Below, one piece after another: positions 34,580 through 43,899 of a stretch of DNA of 47,489 bases; within the stretch, counting starts at the first letter, position 1, and each line of letters starts with the position of its first letter. Location: contig JAABTJ010000023.1 of assembly GCA_011389935.1 (NCBI GenBank), positions 1 to 47,489 of the forward strand, in the 5' to 3' direction. This DNA is from Desulfobacteraceae bacterium (lineage in GTDB: Bacteria; Desulfobacterota; Desulfobacteria; Desulfobacterales; Desulfosalsimonadaceae). The notes under the pieces were generated by a model. The model was not told the DNA's origin and did no database searches. It worked only from the letters and a program-made list of their open reading frames with translations. A program made the translations under genes and the position numbers.

Positions 34580-35740
34580 ATGCCCACGAAAAAACAAGCT
34601 GCCATACAGGTCATTGGGGTGCTTATCATCATCGCCGGTGGATTTCTAGGATTCAAAGCGCTCCAGGCAGGGAGGCAGGATCTGGAGCGCCGGGAACCGG
34701 AAACGGTTTATCCGATGGTTCGCACCATACCGGTCTCTACAGAAACGGTTACCATCCTTATCGAGGGGGAAGGCACGGTACGACCGGTATCCGAAATCCA
34801 GCTGGTGCCGCGCGTTTCCGGGAAAGTCGTCCGCACCTCACCCGCCCTTGTAAACGGCGGCGCCTTTTCAAAGGGGGATCTGCTGATCGCCATTGAAGAT
34901 GCGGATTATCAAATCGCCTTCACCCTTGCCCAGGCAGGCGTCCGGGAAGCGGAAAGCCGTTACGAACTGGCACGGGAGGACGCCCAAGCGGCACGCTTGG
35001 AATGGATGCGCATGAATCCCGGCCGTGAACCCAGCCCCCTGGCGGCAAAGGAACCGCAGCTTGCGGCCGCGGAAGCCAACCTCGAGGCCCGACGCGCAAC
35101 CCTCGACAAAGCCCGTCTCGACCTGGAACGAACGAAAATCATCGCCCCCTTCAACGGCCGTGCGGGATCCGACAATGTGTCCAAAGGGCAGTTTGTCACG
35201 CCCGGGCAGCCTTTGGGAAGCATTTACAACACGGATGCGGTTAAAATTGTCGTTCCCCTGGAAAGCAGCGCGCTTGAATGGTTTAACGTGCCCGGGTTCA
35301 ACACAACTGCCACTGACGGGGCCGCTGCCGTAGTGTCGGCAGCAGTGGCGGGACAAAAGATGATCTGGCAGGGACGAGTGGTTCGTGCGCAGGGAAAAAT
35401 CGATCCCCAGACCCGCATGGTCAATGTAGTGATCCGCGTGGAGGACCCTTATGCGGTTATGCCGCCCCTGTACGTGGGGCAATTTGCAAACGTCCGGATT
35501 CAGGGCGCCCCCGTATCAGAAGCGGCTGTCATTCCCCGGGCCGCCCTCCGGGAGTCCGACAACGTATGGGTCGTGGACGACGACGATCGCCTTTCTTTCC
35601 GGAAAGTGACGCTTGCCTGGAAAGACCGTCGCGGCATGGTCATCCGCCAAGGGCTGCACGACGGCGAACGGGTGGTGATATCAACGCTTACGTCCGTGAC
35701 CGACGGGATGCGGGTCCGGCCCGTGGATGCGGGGAATTGA
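34580..35740 (+). CDS. RND efflux periplasmic adaptor (membrane fusion protein)
   Basis: A 386-residue adaptor bridging the inner-membrane pump and the outer channel. Residues 9-28 are a membrane anchor (IIIAGGFLGFKALQ). VRPVSEIQLVPRVSGKV begins the lipoyl half-motif, a helical hairpin follows (about 115-180), and the second lipoyl half is DLERTKIIAPFNGRAG. A beta-barrel domain and a membrane-proximal domain complete it. It stops one base before the RND gene start, so they are translationally coupled. Confidence 0.93.
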   Translation: MPTKKQAAIQVIGVLIIIAGGFLGFKALQAGRQDLERREPETVYPMVRTIPVSTETVTILIEGEGTVRPVSEIQLVPRVSGKVVRTSPALVNGGAFSKGDLLIAIEDADYQIAFTLAQAGVREAESRYELAREDAQAARLEWMRMNPGREPSPLAAKEPQLAAAEANLEARRATLDKARLDLERTKIIAPFNGRAGSDNVSKGQFVTPGQPLGSIYNTDAVKIVVPLESSALEWFNVPGFNTTATDGAAAVVSAAVAGQKMIWQGRVVRAQGKIDPQTRMVNVVIRVEDPYAVMPPLYVGQFANVRIQGAPVSEAAVIPRAALRESDNVWVVDDDDRLSFRKVTLAWKDRRGMVIRQGLHDGERVVISTLTSVTDGMRVRPVDAGN

Positions 35741-35741
35741 C

Positions 35742-38700
35742 ATGAAAAGTATCATTGCCTGGTTTGCCGGCAACCACGTGGCCGCGAACCTCTTGATGTT
35801 TTTTATTCTTGTTGCGGGCGTTCTGACCGCGGCGGGAATCAAGCTCGAAATCTTCCCTGACAGCGCCATGGACAAGGTCCAGGTCTCCGTGAGCTACCCC
35901 GGCGCATCCCCTTCGGAAGTCGAAGACGGCATTATCCGGCAAATCGAAGAAAACATCGCCGGGCTGGAGGGCATCCGCCGGATCGATTCGGTAGCCCGGG
36001 AAGGCGTCGGCGTCATTACCGTGGAAGCCATCTCCGGCGCGGACATAAAAAAACTCTTAGAGGATATCAAGTCCGAAGTCGACCGGATCACCACCCTGCC
36101 GGAACAGGCCGAAGCGCCGGTCATCCGGGAGATGACCCAGCGGATACAGGTCATCAGCCTGGCCGTTTACGGAGACGTCCCGGAAAGCACCCTCAAACAG
36201 ATGGCCCAGACCATCAAAGACGAACTCACGGCCATAGAGGGGATCACCCAGGCGGAACTGTCCGCGGACCGGCCCAATGAAATCCACGTAGAAATTTCCG
36301 AAGAAACCCTCAAGCAATACGGGCTGACCCTGGGCATGGTTGCGGATGCGATTTCAAAAAGCAGCCTGGACCTGCCCGCAGGGAGCGTAAAGGCCGAAGA
36401 AGGCGAAGTGCTGATCCGGGCCAAGGGGCGCAGATATTCCGCATTGGAATACCGGGATATACCGGTGGTGTCCCGCCCCGACGGAACCCGGATACTTTTG
36501 GAGCAAATTGCCGACATCCGGGAAGGCTTCGCTGAAATTGATCTTTCGGCAAGATTTCAGAAGCAGGACGCCGTTTTGATAACCGTCTTCCGGGTAGCCG
36601 ACCAGAGCGCCCTGGATGTGGCGCGCAAGGCGAGAGATTACGTGGCGCAGGTCCGCCCCTCCCTGCCGCACGGGGTAAACGTGGACTACTACCAGGACAT
36701 GTCCGTTATTTTAAAAAGCCGCCTTGATCTCCTTTTGAAAAACATGGTGCTGGGCCTGATCCTGGTAAGCCTGCTCCTCACCCTGTTCTTAAATGCAAGA
36801 CTGGCGTTCTGGGTGACCCTGGGCATCCCCGTAAGTTTTGCCTTTGGCCTTATTTTTCTGCCGGAGTACGATGTCTCCCTCAACATGGTATCCCTTTTCG
36901 CCTTTATCATGGTGCTGGGGATCGTGGTGGACGATGCCATCATCGTGGGGGAAAACGTTTTCCGAAAGCATGAAGAAGGGTTTGATTCGCTTCCCGCGGC
37001 GATCGACGGCACCTACGATGTGGGCAGACCGGTTATCTTCTCCGTCCTCACCACCATGGCCGCATTCTGGCCGCTGCTGGTGGCCGGCGGGGTCATGGGA
37101 AACATCATGCGGCACGTGCCGGTGGTCATTATCGCCGTGCTGCTGGGCTCCCTCATTGAATCGCTGCTGATTCTGCCCGCCCACCTGGAACGAAGCAAAA
37201 AAAAGCAGGGGGGCCGGGAGCCGCGCCCCAAGCGGATGACGCGGATGCTGCAATGGTTCATTGACAACCCCTACGACCGGGTCCTGCGGGCATGCGTCAA
37301 GTGGCGCTACATCACCATAGCCGCCGGGACGGCCATTCTTATGCTGACGTTGGGCATATGGGCCGCCGGCATCGTTCAATTCACCTTTTTCCCCAAGGTC
37401 GAAGGGGATGTCATGCAGTGTACGCTGACCATGCCTTCCGGCACGCCCGAGCACCGGACGCTCGACGTGGTCCGGCAAATAGAGGAAGCCGCCCTGCAGA
37501 TGCTGACCGAACAGGACAAACTGCGTCCGGATGACGCCCCTCCCCTCATGGAACACAGCGTGTCAATCCTCGGTGTACATATCAATCCACGGGGGAGCGG
37601 TGACGTCGGAGGGCACCTGGCCCACATTTTTATCCAGCTGCTGGAGGGGGAACAGCGGGAAATCAGCTCCCAGCAATTGATCAACAAGTGGCGCAGCCAG
37701 GTAGGGACGATACCCGATGCCGAATCAATCGAGTTCAGCAGCGAAATACACAGCGTGGGAAGTCCCGTTGAAGTGCATCTTTCAATGGACGACCGGGAAC
37801 TTCTCCTGGAAGCCACGGGAAAACTGAAGAAAGAACTGGAGGGCTTCACCGGCGTATTTGACGTTGCGGACAGCTACCTGCCGGGCAAGATGGAAATGCA
37901 GCTTTCGCTCAAGCCGGAAGCGGCCGGACTGAACCTGAAACTGAGCGACCTGGCCCTGCAGGTCCGGCACGGATTCTATGGTGCGGAGGCGCTCCGGTTT
38001 CAGCGGGATAAAGACGAGGTGAAGGTCCTCGTAAGATACCCTGAAGAGGAGCGGGTTTCCCTGGAGAACGTCGAATCCATGCGCATTCGCACGCCTGCCG
38101 GCAAAGAAGTCCCTTTTTCGGAGGTAGCCGAAGTAAAAATGGAGCAGGGGTATGCAAGCATCGAACGCTCCCGGAGAATGCGGGTCATCAAGGTAACCGC
38201 AGATGTGGACGAAGCCGTCACCAATGCCGGAGAGGTTCGGCAATTCCTCGTCGCCGACTACCTTCCGGATCTGGCATCCGCCTACCCGGGTCTGAAATAT
38301 ACTATAGAAGGCGAGGGGCAGGAGCAATCCGAGGTTTTTGCCGGTCTGAAAAAAAACTTCGTCATCGCATTGTTTGCCATTTACGTGCTTCTGGCGGTTC
38401 CGTTCCGCTCCTTTTCACAGCCGGTGATCGTGATGGCGGCCATTCCGTTCGGTATCGTGGGAGCGGTAATGGGGCACCTTTTGATGGGGTACAACCTCAG
38501 CGTGATGAGTCTTTTCGGAATTGTCGGGCTGTCCGGGGTTGTGGTCAACGCGTCTCTGGTGCTGATCGACCGGGTCAACAGAATACGACGGGGCACAGCG
38601 ATCTCCGCCCTGGAAGCGGTAATCGAGGGCGGCAAAATGCGGTTTCGGGCCATTGTCCTGACATCTGTCACCACCTTCGGCGGGCTGACCCCCATCATCG

Positions 38701-38879
38701 TCGAAAGAAGCATGCAGGCGCGCTTTTTGATTCCCATGGCCATCAGCCTGGCCTTCGGGGTGCTTTTTGCAACGGTTATCACGCTGCTGCTGATCCCGGC
38801 GGGATACATGATTCTCGACGATATCCACAAGGGACTCGACCGCCTGAAAAGGCACGATACAATGCAGCAGCACCCGTGA
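35742..38879 (+). CDS. RND multidrug/hydrophobe efflux permease
   Basis: A 1045-residue inner-membrane proton-driven exporter with 12 membrane spans and two large periplasmic loops. The N-terminal IFPDSAMDKVQVSVSYPGAS is typical. The proton-relay aspartates are in GIVVDDAIIVGENVFRKHEEG of TM4. TM10-12 contain IPFGIVGAVMGHLLMGYNLS and LTSVTTFGGLTPII. It belongs to the AcrB/HAE superfamily but to the shorter bacterial branch with no close E. coli model. Substrate is not readable. The frame opens at 35727, but GGGGAA lies before ATG 35742. With the two genes upstream it makes a complete tripartite pump. Confidence 0.94.
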   Translation: MKSIIAWFAGNHVAANLLMFFILVAGVLTAAGIKLEIFPDSAMDKVQVSVSYPGASPSEVEDGIIRQIEENIAGLEGIRRIDSVAREGVGVITVEAISGADIKKLLEDIKSEVDRITTLPEQAEAPVIREMTQRIQVISLAVYGDVPESTLKQMAQTIKDELTAIEGITQAELSADRPNEIHVEISEETLKQYGLTLGMVADAISKSSLDLPAGSVKAEEGEVLIRAKGRRYSALEYRDIPVVSRPDGTRILLEQIADIREGFAEIDLSARFQKQDAVLITVFRVADQSALDVARKARDYVAQVRPSLPHGVNVDYYQDMSVILKSRLDLLLKNMVLGLILVSLLLTLFLNARLAFWVTLGIPVSFAFGLIFLPEYDVSLNMVSLFAFIMVLGIVVDDAIIVGENVFRKHEEGFDSLPAAIDGTYDVGRPVIFSVLTTMAAFWPLLVAGGVMGNIMRHVPVVIIAVLLGSLIESLLILPAHLERSKKKQGGREPRPKRMTRMLQWFIDNPYDRVLRACVKWRYITIAAGTAILMLTLGIWAAGIVQFTFFPKVEGDVMQCTLTMPSGTPEHRTLDVVRQIEEAALQMLTEQDKLRPDDAPPLMEHSVSILGVHINPRGSGDVGGHLAHIFIQLLEGEQREISSQQLINKWRSQVGTIPDAESIEFSSEIHSVGSPVEVHLSMDDRELLLEATGKLKKELEGFTGVFDVADSYLPGKMEMQLSLKPEAAGLNLKLSDLALQVRHGFYGAEALRFQRDKDEVKVLVRYPEEERVSLENVESMRIRTPAGKEVPFSEVAEVKMEQGYASIERSRRMRVIKVTADVDEAVTNAGEVRQFLVADYLPDLASAYPGLKYTIEGEGQEQSEVFAGLKKNFVIALFAIYVLLAVPFRSFSQPVIVMAAIPFGIVGAVMGHLLMGYNLSVMSLFGIVGLSGVVVNASLVLIDRVNRIRRGTAISALEAVIEGGKMRFRAIVLTSVTTFGGLTPIIVERSMQARFLIPMAISLAFGVLFATVITLLLIPAGYMILDDIHKGLDRLKRHDTMQQHP

Positions 38880-39074
38880 CGCCTCCTTTACGGACGCTAT
38901 CTCCGCACCATTTTTTCTTTCCGGTTGATCATTTCCGCAATGTTTTATATAGTATGATCCGCACGGCGATCTCATGGCCCGTGTTTTTGCTGGTCCTTGC
39001 AGCCAGCAGCTGCTTTCAGGAGTCTGGCAACCATCCTTCACAATCCATCGGCCGCCGGTCGGGCAGAGGGGCAG

Positions 39075-42000
39075 ATGAAATACCGGAAGCTTCTTCATTT
39101 TCTTCAAAATATCGGAAAAGATCCTGATACGCTCGTATTTGAGGATGAACTCACCGGTTTTGGCAACAGGCGCCTGCTGTTCCAGTTTTTCGAAAACGAA
39201 ATCGACCGCCGGAACATCCGCCAGCAGCCGCTTTCCCTGCTGATGGTCGGCATAGACGATCTGGAGCAGATCAACGGCAAGTACGGCAGGAACGTGGGGG
39301 ACGAGGTGATCCTTCACGCAGCGGGCATGATGAAGCCGCTGGCGACGGAAAAGGATCTTCTCATACGATACGGCGCCGGCGAACTTATCTTGCTCCTTCC
39401 CGGAAAAAACAAGCCGGACGGCATCAGCATTGCCGAATCCCTGGTGTCAGCGTTCCAGGAGAACCCCTTTTTTTCTTCCGAAGCAGGGATGCCGATACCC
39501 GTATCCATGGCTGTCGGTGCGGCATGCGCGCCCGACGATGCCGACTACGGGAATATGCTGGTCAACCGGGCAGATACCGCGCTTTACCACGCAAAAAAAA
39601 GCGGCAACGGAAGCATTGTGGATGCCTCGGATGCCGGGCGCCTGGCGATCCGGCATATCCACAGCGCCGGCATCGTCGGACGGAAAACCCAGTTCGACAT
39701 GGTCAGCACCGGGTTTAAAGGACTGAAAAAAGGGGAAAACCAGTTTTTCATCATTGACGGCGAGCCCGGGATGGGGAAAACCAGCTTCATCGACGCCGTC
39801 AAGCGCAACCTGGAAAAAACACGGTTGAAACCGATCCGGGTCAACGGTGTTGTCCAGGAATCCTACCGCCCCTATTACCTCATTTCCTATGTTATCCTTG
39901 CGCTGATGAACCAGCGCGAGGACAAGGGCATCGCGATTATAGAATCCACGGGCAAAGAGGACCTTGCCTGCCTTCTGCACATCATCCCCCAGCTCACGGA
40001 CGAAAAAATACAGGCAGCGGCCGGAGACTTTCCGGTCAACCCCAAAACCGTACTCAATGCATTGAACCGTTTCTTGTGCAAACTGGCCGAAGCACAGACC
40101 CTGGTGCTGCTTATCGACGACGTTGACATGGCGGATCCCGCATCCCTTACCATGCTCTACGAGCTGATGACCGGCGGGCATGCCTCGCTGTTCATATGCG
40201 CAGCGGCTTCCAGCGGGGAAAAGGATCGTTCGAGCGCCATTCCGCTTACCCTGTTCCGCACGGCATACAGCGAGGAACTGAATATAAAAAACATCTTTCT
40301 GAATCCCTTGACGCCCGCGGATATTAAAAAATACATCAACCTCATTTTCCCCGGCATCGAGCTCCCCGAAGGCCTTGGCGAAGAACTCGCCAGGGTTACC
40401 GGAGGATACCCCCTGTTCCTCGTCGCCATCATCATTAAAATGATTGAAGACCGGAAAATCCTGCAATCCGAGAACCGCTGGATGGTTGAGGCGCTCGAAA
40501 ACGGTTACTTTCCGGGGTCTTTTGAACAGATTCTCCGGGAAAAAATTGACAGCCTCGGCAGCAGGAACAAGGAGTTCATTGACCGGGTATCGGCTTTCGG
40601 GGAATCGGCGTCGCTCAGCATGCTGGAAGGCTTTACAAAACAGGAATCGCACCAGGTTTATGAAATCATCAAGGAGGCCGTCGACCACGGGCTCATGCGC
40701 CACGAGTTCAGGGATAACGACGAAAATATCCGTTTTTCCAGTAAGTTCGTACGGGAAGTGATCTACGAGAGAATCGGAGAAGAAGAAAGAAAAAAACTCC
40801 ACGAAGAAATCGGGCGCTACCACGAAAAGCTATACCAACAGGACGTTCTTCCTTCGGTTGCCCCCCTGGCTCACCATTTCAGTCAATCCGACGACCTCGA
40901 AAAAGCGCATACCTATGAGCAGTTGATGGCCAGGTACAACAAAACCGTCTATGAAGAACCCGCACCGGCAGAAGACGCCGCCGATACGGATGGTGAGGGA
41001 GAGGGCCGCGAAATCGCCGTTACACCGCTTTCCGAGGCGGGTCGTGTTCTCGTGCCGGAAATGCTCCACGCCCTTGTCGTTTCCATACGGAACGTTCGCC
41101 TCTATCCGGAAAAGAGCAAATCCGTCACGAGTATGACCGGACGGTTCATGTTCCTCGTGCAGGAAATACTCAAAACGAACGATTGCTTCAGCCTCGTGGC
41201 CGAAAAAAATATGCTGCTGGTGAATTCGCAGCCGGCAGATACCGCGTCCATGCCGGCGGTGACGGCAAACATCCTCGAACGCTGGAACCGGCTCGAATTA
41301 AAAAGTCTTACCATAAAAAAAGGGGTCACGGAAAAAGAAATGCTTGCCGTTGTCCGGCAGATCAGCAACGTGGAGAACAAGGCGATTACCCCCAAATTCT
41401 GGCGCCAGTTCGCAGAGGAGAACAAACTTGTCCATATCCTGCCGTCCCAGGTGCGATATACCAAAGTCGAACCCGGCCGGGCCGCTGCAGAAAAGATTGC
41501 GGATATTTCACCCGACGCTCCGATGGAATCGCTTGCACCGCTGACCGGACACCCGTTCACCGCGGAAGAAAAAAAGGCCATACAGCGCATCATCGGATCC
41601 CTGCTGTCGGCCTATAAAAAAATAAAGCTTTACCCATCCCGCGGCCACGTCGCCACAAAAGCGGTTTTCCAGGTTGTCACAGAACTGCATGCGTTTTTGA
41701 CCACCTGGCCGGTTTTCACGGTGGCCCGAATCGATGACCGGCTTCTCGTAAACGGCGAAAAAATAGACACCTCTGAATTTGAAAGCCTGGCCGACGGATT
41801 TTTAAAAATACTTTCGGAAACCGGTTTAAACAGCATTTCTTTTACCAGCGGGGTCAGTGCCAACGAGGTCGTCGATTTTATTAAAGCCGCATGCCGGGTG
41901 CCCGCCGATGCTATGGAAGCGAATTTCTGGCAGAAGCTTGCCGCCCAAAAACAGATCAACGGCATTCTTTTTAATCAGAGCATCTACGACATCATTCCCG

Positions 42001-43277
42001 CAGCGCCGGGGGATAATGATGCGCCTTTGCAGGAGGACGAGGCTGCAACAAGCCGGGATCAAACAACCTGCGAATTGGTTATCGAAGATATACCCGCCAG
42101 AGCCCGGGAACGATATCTCAAAGGCGACATCCGTGGACTGGAGGTGATTTTACAGAAGACCGTTGAAACATACCTGGATTCAGGCGCCCCGGACAGGCTC
42201 AAATTTACAGATGTTTTTCATCGGCTTCTGTTTCCGAAAGACTGGCAACCCGATGCCGCTTATATCAAGCGGGTCGCAAATCATGTCGCAGCACTCCTGG
42301 AGGCCGAAGAAAGTCCCCGACCCCTGGAAAAACTGTTTGACCTGTGCCACGAATGCACAAGGACATTCATCCTGTTTGGTGAATACCCGTTTGCAGGCTG
42401 GATGGTTACCGCGATGGCCGCCCGCTTTGCCGCAGCATACCCGGATAGCGCCGTTGATTCTTCCACCCCCCGGGATGGCGCAGATATCCATGTCCTCGGC
42501 AGACCGATAGGACGCGGGGTAAAAGAGACAATTGCCGATGACCTGCACGCGGGGGACCGGGCCCGGCAGCAGGAGGTGGTCCAGCTGCTGAGCGCCATGG
42601 GCCTCTGTATGGTTCCTTTTCTGATTGATGTCATCATGGAATCAAAAGACCTGCGGATACGGCGCCTTGCGGCGGAATTGCTCCGCAAGCAGGAAAAGGC
42701 GGGAGCTGACATGCTCAAAAAGGCCTTGATCAAAGCATGGCGGCCGGAACAAAAAGCCCGGATTCTCGACATCATCGATACCGTGGCCATCGAGCTTGCC
42801 GGCGAACTGGCGCATGTTTTTTCGGATCCGGACGACAATGTCCGGCGCAGCGCATTTAAACTCGTCGAGCGCCTCAACACCGCCGAAGCCCTGGCCCTGG
42901 CCGAAAATGCCGCCAGAAGCGGGGATACCCGCTTGTCCCTGCCGGCCATCAACACGCTCGTGAAGCTGAAGCCGGACTTTCTCACCCAGGCCCTGTCCTC
43001 CATCTTGCGGGAATCCAATGATCCGGAAATTCTTTTGGCATGCTGCCGGGCAATGGGGCAGACCGGTGATGCCGCTTATATTGACCCGCTTGCGGAAATC
43101 CTGTTTCCCAAACGCCGACTTTTTCGCCGGAAAAAATACGATGCACCGGTGCGCGTGGCAGCGGCTTTTGCAGCCGCCCAAATTCCCGGAGAAAAAGCCG
43201 CTTCCGTCATGACGCGGCTGAAAAAAGACCCGGATGAAAGAATCCGTCAGGTTGTCAACCGCTATTACCCGCAGTAG
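39075..43277 (+). CDS. Giant multidomain protein: degenerate GGDEF + STAND/AAA ATPase + duplicated domain + HEAT-like repeats
   Basis: 1400 residues. Residues 15-185 are a GGDEF fold (DELTGFGNRRLL, RADTALYHAKKSGNG). The active-site motif reads G100-A-G-E-L and the upstream inhibitory RxxD site reads TEKD, so it is probably not a diguanylate cyclase. Residues 200-620 are a STAND/AAA-type ATPase with Walker A GEPGMGKT (229-236) and Walker B LVLLIDDVD (343-351). Two copies of a ~140-residue domain I cannot name lie at about 661-796 and 828-974; paired landmarks are LYPEK and LYPSRGH, NMLLVN and DRLLVN, FWRQFAEE and FWQKLAAQ. Residues ~1160-1400 look like HEAT repeats (DPDDNVRRSAFKLVERL). The start is ATG 39075 after GAGGGG, although the frame opens earlier. 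No membrane span is seen. It is probably a signalling scaffold; function unknown. Confidence 0.85.
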   Translation: MKYRKLLHFLQNIGKDPDTLVFEDELTGFGNRRLLFQFFENEIDRRNIRQQPLSLLMVGIDDLEQINGKYGRNVGDEVILHAAGMMKPLATEKDLLIRYGAGELILLLPGKNKPDGISIAESLVSAFQENPFFSSEAGMPIPVSMAVGAACAPDDADYGNMLVNRADTALYHAKKSGNGSIVDASDAGRLAIRHIHSAGIVGRKTQFDMVSTGFKGLKKGENQFFIIDGEPGMGKTSFIDAVKRNLEKTRLKPIRVNGVVQESYRPYYLISYVILALMNQREDKGIAIIESTGKEDLACLLHIIPQLTDEKIQAAAGDFPVNPKTVLNALNRFLCKLAEAQTLVLLIDDVDMADPASLTMLYELMTGGHASLFICAAASSGEKDRSSAIPLTLFRTAYSEELNIKNIFLNPLTPADIKKYINLIFPGIELPEGLGEELARVTGGYPLFLVAIIIKMIEDRKILQSENRWMVEALENGYFPGSFEQILREKIDSLGSRNKEFIDRVSAFGESASLSMLEGFTKQESHQVYEIIKEAVDHGLMRHEFRDNDENIRFSSKFVREVIYERIGEEERKKLHEEIGRYHEKLYQQDVLPSVAPLAHHFSQSDDLEKAHTYEQLMARYNKTVYEEPAPAEDAADTDGEGEGREIAVTPLSEAGRVLVPEMLHALVVSIRNVRLYPEKSKSVTSMTGRFMFLVQEILKTNDCFSLVAEKNMLLVNSQPADTASMPAVTANILERWNRLELKSLTIKKGVTEKEMLAVVRQISNVENKAITPKFWRQFAEENKLVHILPSQVRYTKVEPGRAAAEKIADISPDAPMESLAPLTGHPFTAEEKKAIQRIIGSLLSAYKKIKLYPSRGHVATKAVFQVVTELHAFLTTWPVFTVARIDDRLLVNGEKIDTSEFESLADGFLKILSETGLNSISFTSGVSANEVVDFIKAACRVPADAMEANFWQKLAAQKQINGILFNQSIYDIIPAAPGDNDAPLQEDEAATSRDQTTCELVIEDIPARARERYLKGDIRGLEVILQKTVETYLDSGAPDRLKFTDVFHRLLFPKDWQPDAAYIKRVANHVAALLEAEESPRPLEKLFDLCHECTRTFILFGEYPFAGWMVTAMAARFAAAYPDSAVDSSTPRDGADIHVLGRPIGRGVKETIADDLHAGDRARQQEVVQLLSAMGLCMVPFLIDVIMESKDLRIRRLAAELLRKQEKAGADMLKKALIKAWRPEQKARILDIIDTVAIELAGELAHVFSDPDDNVRRSAFKLVERLNTAEALALAENAARSGDTRLSLPAINTLVKLKPDFLTQALSSILRESNDPEILLACCRAMGQTGDAAYIDPLAEILFPKRRLFRRKKYDAPVRVAAAFAAAQIPGEKAASVMTRLKKDPDERIRQVVNRYYPQ

Positions 43278-43343
43278 CTTCCCCCTCCGTTCCAGATTAC
43301 ACGACACCGCCTTGTTGCCGGATACACATCTTGAAAAATATCA

Positions 43344-43372
43344 TTGACATGAAAAGGCATTATCTGTTTAAA
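43344..43372 (+). promoter_or_regulatory. Candidate sigma-70 promoter of the small secreted protein
   Basis: TTGACA (43344-43349), a 17-base spacer and TTTAAA (43367-43372) precede the gene at 43451, leaving a ~70-base leader. The -35 is perfect and the -10 is moderate. Inferred. Confidence 0.5.
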
Positions 43373-43450
43373 TAAAGATTTTATATCCTGTAAAATCGTT
43401 TTTATCCTTGGTTTCGTAAACATGTAAAAAATCACCTGGAGGACCCTCGA

Positions 43451-43891
43451 ATGTCGCTTTCAGACAATAGATTATCGGCAAGCCGCGGAAAAATACATCC
43501 GGCTGCGACTGCTTTTCGTCTCATCATCTTTTTGGCCTTTGCCGGCATTTTTACCGCAATTGCTGCATCTCCGGCTTTTGCAGAAGCGGAAATTGATGGC
43601 GATAGTGAGGTGGCGGCTGGGCCACCGCTGCAGGTCCACAGCATCGAACCCGTGTACGTGGAAAGGGGAGAAACGAACTACATGGTGACGCTCCGGGTGC
43701 ACGTAACGAACAACGGGGATAATGAAAACGTATCCATTGACATGGCCGGAAAAGACGACGCGGGTTTTATTTTGCAGAATGTCCGGTTTACCGGCACGGT
43801 AGCGCCCGGGAAAAGCAGGATGCTGATGGAACAGTTCCAGATACGGGGGGAAACCTACGAAAAAATCAGCGTCTGGGAACCCAGGCAGTAG
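43451..43891 (+). CDS. Small secreted protein of unknown function
   Basis: 146 residues. A basic start followed by a hydrophobic stretch (about 23-40) and the cleavage-like ASPAFAEAE (about 39-47) form a signal peptide. The ~100-residue mature part is predicted beta-rich, with VHSIEPVYVERGETNYMVTL and VRVHVTNNGDNENVSIDMAG-like strands resembling an Ig-like or CARDB-like extracellular fold, though no family was recognised with confidence. GGAGGA lies before the ATG. It is convergent with the next gene, 8 bp apart. Confidence 0.75.
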   Translation: MSLSDNRLSASRGKIHPAATAFRLIIFLAFAGIFTAIAASPAFAEAEIDGDSEVAAGPPLQVHSIEPVYVERGETNYMVTLRVHVTNNGDNENVSIDMAGKDDAGFILQNVRFTGTVAPGKSRMLMEQFQIRGETYEKISVWEPRQ

Positions 43892-43899
43892 CTTGCCTG

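Noticed and set aside
39447..40823. 458-residue open frame antisense to the scaffold gene
   Set aside because: It lies wholly within a recognised coding region, its protein has no motif or signal, and the composition is that of a reverse-strand shadow in GC-rich DNA.
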